Origin: Ehretia macrophylla
Lineage: Eukaryota > Streptophyta > Magnoliopsida > Boraginales > Ehretiaceae
Length of the DNA: 64,000 nt
Direction of reading: 5' to 3'
NCBI GenBank assembly: GCA_037974665.1
Contig: CM075770.1
Coordinates: 1,562,501-1,626,500, forward strand
The position numbers were made by a program, and so were the translations under genes. The notes under the pieces are model-generated. The model was not told where the DNA came from. It did no database searches and worked only from the letters and a program-made list of their open reading frames with translations. The first letter of the stretch is position 1; each line of letters starts with the position of its first letter. Below are positions 47,923 to 58,858 of this stretch, piece by piece.

Positions 47923-50900
47923 AGTGTCAGCAAGAATACGAGAAGGAAAATTGATGATACTGATTATAGAAATGGCGTCTTTGGGGGGGATCCTGTTCGA
48001 TAAGTTCAACAGCTTGTTGTCTTCTATGATCTTGGAACTGCTCAAGGAATTTTCTTTTATTATTTATTTTCTTTGGATTTTCCAGTGTGCCTTTATAATT
48101 CTGTTCCAATGGATTCAAAAACCACAAAGTAAAAGGGAAGTCGATGTAGCAGAGATTCGTTGAAGATTTACGCAGATATAGAAAATGTGTGTTTTTAGTA
48201 CATGTATGTTTCTGCATTTTGTGAACTAAGTGATATATTGTATAAAAATGGTCTTTTGTAATGTTTGTTTTGCATTTGTTGTTAGTTTACTCTGCTGGTG
48301 TATCTTTACCAGAAAGTTTACTGTTGTTTGCAAAGGAAATGAATGTAGAGATCGGCTTGCTACATGCTCGAATAGTACAGTATACATCTGTAATACGAAG
48401 TTGTTTGCTCTGGCTAGCATTTTTGTTCTTAGTGAAAAAGAGCTAGCTTCACCCTCAATGTCGTTTAGGCTCCCCAATTCAGTCGGAACTCACATGACAT
48501 GGACCACGAAAAATATGAAGATGACCTCATTCTTATATATATTAGCAAAAAAAATTATACTTCCTCTCTTGTTCACATTGGAACAATTAACAATTTTCTC
48601 CATGACTCTTATAGCCCTAGTGTGCATTATTATTGAACACCCCGTTCTACTTTGGTTGCATAATAAATCGGTTTTGAATTTAATTTATGATAGAGTACTT
48701 AATTTATCTATTAAAGTCACCACGATTTTTCCCTGTCGCCACAAGGCTAACATTCAAAAGGTGGAATCATGATGGAATTAGTTGGAGGGGACAACCAAGT
48801 CAATCGAGCCTTAATGCAAAATACATGAAAAGTTATTCACTGCATCTTTTTCTCCTAATCTTCTGGAGACGGGAGAATTACACTTCTCTCTCTTGTATGA
48901 ATAAAGACCAAATGAAACATAATCATGTGCTTAATTGCTTAATGGACCACATGCATCACCATGATCACCAATGTCTCTGATGTATCATGAACCACCTAAT
49001 CATTACATCTTAAGCCTTTCAAAAAAAGGTAGGTGAAATGAAGACGATTACGAGCTTTACAATCTTTTCCTTTTATCTAAAGTGTGTGATTCAAATAATT
49101 TCATAATTGAGGCATCATCTCTTAAGAGAATTTTGAATCCGTTCAAATTGACTTACATTTACTGCATGCCATGCACTACGTGCTCAAATCCCAACAAGCT
49201 TTTCGTTTCATTTGACTGAAGCTATGGGAAAAAAGTGTAGGAAATCGATGTGTCGATTGGTTAGTCAATTTTAACTGAAATAATTCTTTGAAAAACATTA
49301 TATAGACAAAAAATTATTGATGCTGATGACTCTCTTGGAGGAAGACAAAAGAGGGGACACCATGACCCCTTGTGTTGTTTATACTGATCTATATATATTG
49401 TGTAGTTATTGACTAGACCTTTCTTTAAAACACAAGAATAATAAAAGAGAAACTCTTTGGTTCGTCTGTCGGACAAAAAAAAAAAATTTGAATACGTCCT
49501 TTTCAATTTTGGTTATGAAGGTAGGCTTTCTGTTTTTGGATTGCCATGAAGAGAAGGAAAGAAATGCATGGTCTACATAAGATGATATATCTTACATAAA
49601 CTTGTGATTTTTTTTTTTCACAACAAAAAAGAAATGGTGAATTTTTCATTGTTTCATGCAAAAGATTCCTTTCTATTTACGTATATTCTTCTATTCAATT
49701 ATAATGAACTATATGTGGGAGAGTCTACTATACGTACGCAATTCCTTGATACCGTAAATAAAAAAGATAACTCAATTTGTAAAATTTTCGTTATACGTGA
49801 ATTAAAAAAAATAATAAATTTATTTAATTTTATTATACATAGTCTTACCTTACATATTTTATATCGTATGCGATTCTTTTGCTTGCATGATTCAAAGGGC
49901 AAACTAGCTCATGCCCGATTCGTTATAGAAATCACTTAAATTTTACATCAACCATTTTATCCGAAAATGACCCATACCAAAAAGCCTGTCATATATCTCT
50001 TTTTTTTTTTTTGGTGATGTCATATATCTCTTGAGAGAAGAGAATATCATATGTATTCTTGCTTATACTTGCTTTGAATTCTCCAAAAATGGGCAAAAAA
50101 ACAAAACTAATCCACAGTTGCTGTCCATGGTGGCTCAACAAATAAAGCAAAAGGAGCATTGTGTTATTAAATGTTGCATGTGCAAGAATAAAATCAAGAT
50201 CATCTTGTTTGGTCCTTTTTTCTTCCATCACAAGCATTACTATTGCATGTGTAGTTTCTTTCTTAAGCAAAAGCAAAATTTCATCTCTGAATTTTCAGAT
50301 ATCTTTCTTGGACCAAAGTCATGATTATATTGCTTAAGGGCGAATCCACTATAGTTCCAATGAGGGCCGCAATTAATGGCGGAGTTATTCGTGGGGCAGT
50401 ATAGAGGTTGTAGTCTTCATTAATAGAATAATGAAACCATTAAGGAGTATAAGTTGGGGTTACATTTTTATAAGACGTGTGTATTTTTTAGATATTTTTA
50501 TACTGAAAAATTTGCTTGGTCCTTGGTCCATTGACAAAAGTTACCCGTATATGAGTATTGTAAAATGTGTATTTTAATCTTTATTGAATAATAATTCTGG
50601 ATTCACTGTTGGTTGTAATTGTCACTGGCTCCAATTTTTTTAAAAATTGTGTATTTATCCTTCAAATTAAAAAAAATTAAATATGCATATGTTTTTAGTG
50701 CGAGAAATCAAATTAGTCCATATTAGAAAAATATAATAGTATGATATCCGCACTAAAATGAAATTCTGAATCTGCTACTACTGTGATTGCTTTGACGTGA
50801 GATAGCAAATTAGGTGAATGTGTGTAAAGTCACTTCCCAGTCGAAATCTTATCATTCTTCTTCACTTATGTCTTATCTCTTTCTTTAATTTGGTATTTTT

Positions 50901-50929
50901 TTTGTTTTTGTTTTCTGTTATTGAATATC
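47923..50929. other. Intergenic DNA downstream of the IQD gene
   Basis: The first 300 bases are probably the IQD 3' UTR. Open frames at 48230-48980 on both strands have no domain, no splice support and AT-rich codon use. No gene was recognised. Confidence 0.45.
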
Positions 50930-50949
50930 TTTGTATATGATGTTTGTTG

Positions 50950-51060
50950 GGATTCAAGGGAGTCTAACGCGTACAACGTAATCAGCGAGACTCGAACTCG
51001 CAACATCTCGCATATACAATGAGTAACATTACCACTGGATTGGACCAAAGCTTTAGTGGC
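50950..51060 (-). mobile_element. Young tRNA-derived SINE with 19-bp target duplication
   Basis: A 111-bp insert is flanked by the perfect 19-bp direct repeat TTGTATATGATGTTTGTTG at 50931-50949 and 51061-51079. On the minus strand it has an A-box-like CCAGTGGTAATGTTACTC and a B box GAGTTCGAGTCTC, the arrangement of tRNA-derived SINEs. It has no poly(A) tail. The perfect duplication implies a recent insertion. Confidence 0.85.
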
Positions 51061-51079
51061 TTGTATATGATGTTTGTTG

Positions 51080-52560
51080 CTTCTGAAGATATTGCAAAAT
51101 CTGTAAACGCGTTTTCTTTACCCAAACTTAGCCAAATGCAACCGTCCCTTAGCATAGAATATCATATTCATATACATTCTATATCGCAAGTGCCATTATG
51201 GGTAAGATAAAAGGATAATAGGTACACATAACTCCAACTATTGTTAGGGTTTGAGTAAGGAACAAACCCGTTTTGGATTTACTTTACACTATATATATAT
51301 ATATACTTTGTATTTTTGCATTAGTTGTAAGGCACTTCTTAGCATGTTAAACACGATCGTCTGTCAGTAGAAGATTTTTTATGTGATTTTTTCCGTTCAA
51401 TCAATCTACGCAGACTGAATGATTAATCCCTAAGAAACCTCAGAAACGGTTTGTGACAATGTCTTAATCTGGTAGGTTTCCCGAATACTGAGAGTTTCAG
51501 TATATTTTGCTAATCTTGATGCATGCATACATTAAGAAAGCAGTGCAAAAGATGGCTTGGAATGTAATTTGATTTGGAAAGTTAAAAGCTGGAGTGGAAA
51601 TAGCGACATAGGAAGCTTCATTTGGGATTCGAGTAAAAAAAATCCTTTGTAACAATTATGAAATTGTGGGTGCTAAAGCAATTGTACTTTTCTTACAACA
51701 ACGTGGAATGATGCTATTTATATATAGTAAGTGATACTCATCAAAACTTTATTATATATCACTCGAATAAAATATCATTCGATTGATATATATAGAATAT
51801 ATTACCTGAAATTCTATAACAATACAATGTGATTCATATTGTTTTACTACTTTCGATCCCTTTTTCCTCTTCATCTTATGAATATTATTTTCATTATCAT
51901 CATGATAATTTACTATCCCGTTTAAAAATTTAACCCATTAAAAAACATTTATAACATGTTCCTTCTCATATAGGCAAGATTCTTTCTGACCGAGCTGTCT
52001 CCAACACATCATCATCATTATTACTTTATTATTTGGTTGTAGTAACCTCATTACATTTAGAAACCAAGGAAAATCGATTACATGGAATTTTATGATGAAA
52101 CTTCCATTACAGAAACTGCTATTATTGTCTCTGAAGAAGCAAGGGTTGCTCTGTGAAGGGGACCAATGCAACCTTTTACACATCTTTGGACGTGTTGCTA
52201 CAATGTTTTTAAGGTGGCCGAAGACAAACATGCCACTTAAATCATTAATCATCATTATACCTTCTATTGACACTTTCTTTGATGTTGATCCCACTTAATA
52301 TCACACGACTACTATATAATAGTAGTCTCGATCGATATTCTCCCGTATGTTTTACTTACTCCTAATTATCTAGGGTGAGAATAATGAGATCTTATGACCC
52401 TTTCTTACCCTGAAAAGGTCGAGACACTTTACGTTATTGAACTGATAATATATCATATTTTAGCTAACCTACTATCATTGCATGTGTCATGTACAAAACT
52501 TGGAACTTAGGTCTTCGCAAAATTAGTGTTATAGGTTTAAAAAATAATTACTTGATTTGA
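51080..52560. other. AT-rich intergenic DNA
   Basis: Contains a TA microsatellite near 51290-51305 and no recognised gene. Open frames at 51938-52298 overlap on both strands without homology. Confidence 0.4.
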
Positions 52561-52569
52561 TTGAGATTC

Positions 52570-52700
52570 ATGAGTAGTATAGTGGCGGATTACTCCCCTT
52601 AACAGTTGGGGAGACCAGGGTTCGAATATCATGGGGTGGGAGACAGGTAAGGAAAAATGTGTATAAATGGTAATGCCTTGGTAAGGCGCAACATATGCCA
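52570..52700 (+). mobile_element. Degenerate tRNA-derived SINE
   Basis: TAGTATAGTGG matches the pol III A box, and GGGTTCGAATATC about 35 bp later matches the B box. The body continues with a GGGAGACAGGTAAGG phrase. Ends and target duplication were not found. Confidence 0.5.
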
Positions 52701-53984
52701 ACAAAATTTAATTTATGTATAACACCAGTAGAAACTAAATGGAAATTTCTTTCTTGAATTATTTTGGAATCATATTATTGTGCTGGACTATTAGGTATAT
52801 ATGATTCAATGTACAAGATTACATGTGTTAAAGGGAAAGATTCCCATTGGGTTGCCGATTTTTGTCCGGCTCTTACACATAGAGTCCACCCTCCTCTCTT
52901 TGTAAGAGTACCGGTCGTGCTTTGTCCTAAAATTTCTGGATTCAGTAGTGACCCCTACACACTTGATGACTAGTAGGTCGCAGTTAACGCATTTAGCACT
53001 AAATTAAACAAGCAACTGCACAAGACTTTTGCTAAAGATGATAACACTCCATTACTAAACAGACAATTAAGCAATATCATTATCTGAGTTTAGGGAAAAT
53101 TTACTCTGCATCTTGTCCCCAAGAGGATAAGACATGGACCACCTGGTTTAATTAATTCTTGTGCCATCCTTAATTTTGATTAGTCACTCTTAGATTATGT
53201 TAGACTTTGGATTAATATATTGGTTCAAGTCTCGTGCTTGTAGTAAGGCCGACTAATTTGCATTATGTTTTTCTATGAGCGGTTATACGTCTTGAAGTCT
53301 AATATTTTTTATGTAAGTTTAAAAAGTTTTCTTAGAAAAATTCCAATTTAGAGAAGAAGAGAATGTGTGTTTCGGAGTTTGACATACTTGAGTCAATGAA
53401 AGCTCAAATTTTAGTGAAAAGATCGAATGTCTTTTAGTAAAACCTCCTAATTTATTTCTTTGGTGCTTGGGATAAGCTCACGAGTAAATAGCATACTGCT
53501 AAGTTTTAGGCCAGTTAAAGATTCTACACCATCTTCACCAAAAGCAATGCCACCTGTGGATAGGCTGATCTAAGATAACTATCGAAGGGCAATGTATCTT
53601 GATGTGCCCAAAGTGGGTCTATTAGAGAGTAAGATTATCCCACAAAGATAAATAATAAGTTTTAAGAAGTCCCTTGAGAAGGATATCAACTTTTACCAAA
53701 ATCCATTAGGGCCCTCATGAGTACTGCTCTTTGCATTAAATTCATAACTTCCATGTACTACTCTCAGTAGATATATCATCATCATCAATTGCAGATCCTC
53801 TTCAAATTTTCTAAACTCTCTTCCTGGGCTCACAATTGTTTTTGTTTCCTGTTTCTTTTGTGAGATATAGACTGATCTTTACTGCCATTGGCTGCACAAA
53901 CCTGCATATTTATTGAGTCAACTGTGTGAGAGAGAGACTGAGAAATACCGCACTTTCAGGTTAGGCAGTAAGGGTCGGAAAAAA
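52701..53984. other. Intergenic DNA upstream of the MYB gene
   Basis: No gene was recognised. The last few hundred bases should be the MYB promoter and 5' UTR. No clear TATA box was identified. Confidence 0.4.
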
Positions 53985-55839
53985 ATGGGACTTCATTCAT
54001 GCTGCAACAAGCAAAAGGTGAAGAGGGGGTTGTGGTCACCAGAGGAAGATGAAAAACTCATCAACTACATATCTACCTATGGCCATGGTTGTTGGAGCTC
54101 AGTTCCAAAACTTGCAGGTAACCCTAAATGTGTAGGCATTCTTTCTTCTTTTCTTTTCTTTTTGGTATGTGTTCGAATTTAGAACTCTGGTCACTACAGG
54201 TCCCTACTCAACTATTCTACCCGACGGGTATGCATTCTTTCTTTGTTTACCCAAAAAAGAACAAAAAACCATGACTTGTTTCTTCCTTTATGAGATATCA
54301 GATCTTTAAAGATATCTCATTTACTTCAAAACGGCCCCTACCATTCCATTAAAGACAAAATAAAGATGAATCTTTCGACTATGGTCATCTGTTTTCAACA
54401 TTCACGTGTGCTAGCTGCTACTCTAGTATTTCAGTCAATCATTGATCTCCAAGAGAGATTATATTCATTCCATTCTTATGTGTATATACAATGGTGCATG
54501 CATCTGTCAAGTGTACATATATAAAATTGTGCATGCATCTGTTACATGTCAATTGACAAATGAATTCGTAGACTCGCGGATTTATTGACATCAAATTCGT
54601 AAAAACAACCAAATTCTTGTTGGTGATTGTGTATTTTACGGATCTGCTTCATGGTGCAGGACTACAAAGATGTGGCAAGAGTTGCAGACTAAGATGGATA
54701 AACTATCTTAGACCTGACCTTAAACGTGGGAGCTTCTCTCCTCAAGAAGCAGCTCTTATAATCGACCTCCACAAAATTTTAGGCAATAGGTAATTTTTTA
54801 ATCAATTAGTCGATACCACCTAATGATATAAGATTTAATTTTATTTCGTTTGATATTTTTTGATCAGCGAGTAATATTGTAGGTGAAATCAATTGCCATT
54901 TAATTACCATTTTTGTTATAAGATCATGATGAGAAACTCACTGTACTAATAACACTTGAGATTATGAAAGATAAGAATAAGTAACTATTTCCTTTTATTT
55001 TTGATATCCAGAAATGCATTCATTAAAATGAGTCTTATCAACATAAATATATATATACAAAAGTGCCCTTTTTTCGTAAATCGTGTTATGAAATTGGACC
55101 TTATCGAGAGAAACGAACCAAACCGATGATTTCTTTATACAGGTGGGCCCAGATAGCCAAGCATCTACCAGGAAGAACAGACAATGAAGTGAAAAACTTT
55201 TGGAATTCAAGCATCAAGAAGAAGCTACTTTCTCATGAGCTTCGCAATGTAGCCTCCATTGCCAATTTTTCGAACCCTAATGGCTCTCTTGAAGGTCTCT
55301 ATTCACTAAACACGAGCTCTAATTTGATCCCAGATGCAGCATTAGATCAAATGTATCTTCCCACTTCACCATCAACACTGCAAGGGTTTGATACTTTCAA
55401 GCTTGATCAGATGAACTACAATGTCAATCTTGTTCCTGTGACACCTTCAGCTCCCATAACAATGGAAACTTTTTCATGTGATCTGCCATGGTCCACGAGG
55501 TTTCATCAGCAAGATGATCCCTTGTTGACAAGCAATGCTGCTTCGCTTTATGCTGCAAAGGTGGCTCTAGAACCTTATGAGGATCCATTAATGGATACCG
55601 TGCTGCCAAAACTATGTGAAATCATTAATGGAGATGAATGTGGCATCATGAAATCTTCAGCTGCACAAGAAGTTATGGCTGTTGCTAATCCCTCATGTTT
55701 GCAATCTGTTTCTTATGTACAAGATCTACACTTGCCTGCCAATCAATTGGAGTACCTTGAAGCCATCATGTCCGCATTTCCATCATCATCATCAACATCC
55801 TCCTCCTCCTCCCCGTTGAAAAGTCTTCCATACATCTGA
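53985..55839 (+). CDS. R2R3-MYB transcription factor, MYB26-like
   Basis: Three exons, 53985-54117, 54660-54789 and 55143-55839, give 319 residues. The intron positions and phases are the classic two-intron R2R3-MYB pattern. The R2 repeat runs from [17 protein letters not shown] to LRWINYL with its three Trp in place. R3 runs from [17 protein letters not shown] to [14 protein letters not shown], with Phe replacing its first Trp as usual. The N-terminus ([12 protein letters not shown]) and the R3 helix ([15 protein letters not shown]) agree closely with Arabidopsis MYB26. By that family it would act in the nucleus to switch on secondary wall thickening, in particular in the anther endothecium. 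The C-terminal region is less conserved and ends in a Ser run, so the subgroup is likely but not proven. Confidence 0.92.
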
Positions 55840-57343
55840 TGGAATGGGAATGGGCCCACCTCATACCTTATCGTGGTCGACTTCATTATCATTGTCATTA
55901 TTGTCATGAAGCCAATTTTCTCTGAACCCTAATTTGGCTCCAAAGTTCCGAGCCATAGACGACCTGAGATGGATCTGATGCGACCATTCAACGAAAGCAT
56001 TTAGCAATTTTATGTCGAGGCATGATCAGCCAGCTCCATGGGAAACCAAAGTCTTTCCATTTTCGTTTCTTTTGCAAGTATTGTATAATGAAGTTACATA
56101 TAAATGTGAAGCTATTTTCACATGTTTTTGCATCAAATTTCATCAATGTAGCAGTTATCTTCCCTGTCAGGATTCTATAAATGTATGTATGTGCTCCATT
56201 AAATAAGCATGTTGCTGCGTACCTTTATAGTTAAATCTGGTGAAATCCAAATTTCTATAAACTTGGCATATTTCTCTTGCAATAATGTGAGGTAAGGCTA
56301 TATAAACCCTAAAGTCCAACTAGCCATTTACATATGCAGCCTATTAGTAGAAGTTTCGTGTATCGAACTAGTTTTTTTATTAATTGTAGTCCCTTTTTTC
56401 CAGAAGAGTTAGAATAAGTCTACCCCTTGCAACACTGATAATTTTGGATTGATTAATTAATGCAAAGTTTAATTAATGAAAGAGATTTTACATTCTTGCT
56501 ATATATCTTGTGCATATTCCGATATCAAGACAATAAAGTATGTCCTTACAGCTTCCTTAACATTCCTTTTTTTTTTTTTTTTTCTTTTTGTCAAATTAAA
56601 TATATTAGCACGAAAACGTTACATAGTTGATCCAATTCCCATGGGGTGGAAAATCAATGGAAAGTAGATACATTAATTTAGGGGAGAAATTGGGGATACA
56701 TTACGTCTTTTCCAATTGGTCACGATGTGAAATGCATTCCGCTGTAGGAATTTTCTTCCGTCTTTCTTTCTTCTTTGTTCTTCTTTATGGCCAGGGTTGG
56801 GATTCAGAATGTATATTCAGACGTAAATAAGAATAAGAAAAATTCGCATTCAACCGATATTTCGCATGCATGAAGTTTAAAACGGAAATAATACTCAATA
56901 AGAATAAAAAAAAAAATTGTTAAATTTATATAGCCGACTCTATTTGACGAGATAAAAGACTAAATCTTGTTTGTTTTGTACCGATTTATGTGCAAAATGA
57001 GAATGGTATTGCTATGGAAAAGTACATAAAAGTAACTATAGAATTTAGGGGAAGAAAAAGTGAAATAGTAGTGTTTAAATAAAACTATCCACTCCTTTTC
57101 TCTTTTTTTTTTCTTTTTTTGTCTGATAACCACCTATGAAATTAGAAAAAAAATAATAGGTAATTAAAGAAATCGTGAATGAGAAATGTAGCTGGTTTTA
57201 TTTGTAAAGGAATCAAACTAAGTGAGCAGCAATTTCCTAGTTCGAGGCATCTAATGGTCTAAAAATTCAACTTTTTAACGCTTAACAGTCTTTAAAGTCA
57301 AGGTCTATTGATGCATAGTTTCACCATTCTGGACACTTCTGAA
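55840..57343. other. Intergenic DNA downstream of the MYB gene
   Basis: Begins with the probable MYB 3' UTR (to about 56200). The rest is AT-rich, with poly(T) runs near 56568 and 57110. No gene was recognised. Confidence 0.45.
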
Positions 57344-57784
57344 GGGCAAATGTCACTCTTACTTCTCATTATTTGCATAAATTTTTACTTTAATTTTTAT
57401 TATTTTAAAAATAACAGTAATAATTTTCAATATTTAAAAAAGTAATGCAGTGAGTTCTTTTCATTAATGTAACGTTAAAAATAAACAAAAAAATATAATT
57501 TATCTGTCACATGACTCTTTTTTAAAGGATAAAATGGTAGAAAAATTTATTTATTTGAAAAATAACTTCATAGGTACTCAATGTTTGTAATAACTCATCA
57601 AACTAATGTAAGGGTAAATATGTCATTTCATACTTTTTTGTTTATTTTTAACGTTACATTAACATGAAAGACTCACCGCATCACTTTTTTTAAATATTGA
57701 GAACTATTGCACTACTTTTAAAACAATGAGAACTAAAATAAATAAAAATTCATACAAACAATGAGAACTAACAATGAAATTTCC
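57344..57784. mobile_element. Foldback MITE-like element
   Basis: A 441-bp inverted repeat. The left arm holds TTCTCATTATTTGCATAAAT, AATATTTAAAAAAGTAATGC and AATGTAACGTTAAAAATAAA. The right arm carries the complements of near-identical phrases in mirror order. The arms are about 170 bp and the middle is non-coding. The ends are approximate and no target duplication was fixed. Confidence 0.7.
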
Positions 57785-58858
57785 AAACATACAAAAAGTA
57801 TATGTAAGTTTATGAAAAGTTTATAAAATTCATTAATTGTGATAGTGTCACCATCAGTATCACTATTTTAAAAACACCATCCGGTCGAGAAATTTTCTTT
57901 TCAGGGACCAACCATTGCTTCCACTCTTTTACGTGCTATGCGCTGATCAACGTGTGCGCACATCTAAGGCCACATCCAAATCGTTATAGTTGCTTCTCCA
58001 TTTTCATAGACATGAAGGGTGCGCTGACACGCAACAATAATAGTCCAAGACTAGCCCCACAACAGCACAAAATCGCGGTAGCGACAACTTCCATGATCCA
58101 AATCAATCACAATTGAAAGCCACCTAAGTTCAGCACTTGCCCGGAAGGCTCATCCGAATTCGGAACGCACAGACACTTCACTACTATTGAATTTCTCGTA
58201 ATGTTTTACTGCTCTGAGGGATCCAAGCCCGACTAATCCAGCCAACAAAAGATAAACAACCATAGTAGACAGCACATTGCAAGCACAAACACAAAAACCA
58301 TTCATAACTAGCAGCAAGAAGCAAATCGAATTATTGCAAAAAATAGAAAAAGGGACCCCTAAAAACTCTTCTTAAGTATTTTTCATCAATAAAATCAACA
58401 TGCAGCCTGCTAAGAGTATACAACTCCACTGATAGAAATGAACAGAGTATCAGTCGAGTCACAGGTATCTATTAATGCTGACCTGGCTATTTCCAGCTAC
58501 ACGTACCAACACAAACCATCACACCTTGCCCCGATAACACTTTTCACGGGGAAACAAAAAAAGAATGAAATAAAACCGACCTAATTCTGCTGTTTTGTTA
58601 GTATAAGAAACATTACAGAGACGAGCACCTTTACAACACGCAAACAATTTAAATCAAAAGGGGAGACAATTTGCTCCAAAAACATGAGTAATAATTTAAA
58701 TGACCTTTGTACTGACTGAGAGACAAAAAGGAAAGGGAAAAAAGTATAGATCTGACTTCACTGTTCAGAATCGGCACGCAAGTTGCTCAGACAACCAAGT
58801 CCTCAGACATCTTCAAATGCACAAAAACCAGTTGCCCTCATGTTGATTCGGAGTATCT
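57785..58858. other. Intergenic DNA and 3' UTR of the SurE gene
   Basis: The 57900-58858 part is of mixed composition and probably includes the 3' UTR of the minus-strand SurE gene. No further gene was recognised. Confidence 0.45.

Noticed and set aside
48230-48980. Overlapping open frames downstream of the IQD gene
   Set aside because: They show no domain, no splice logic and AT-driven codon use, and are explained by chance.
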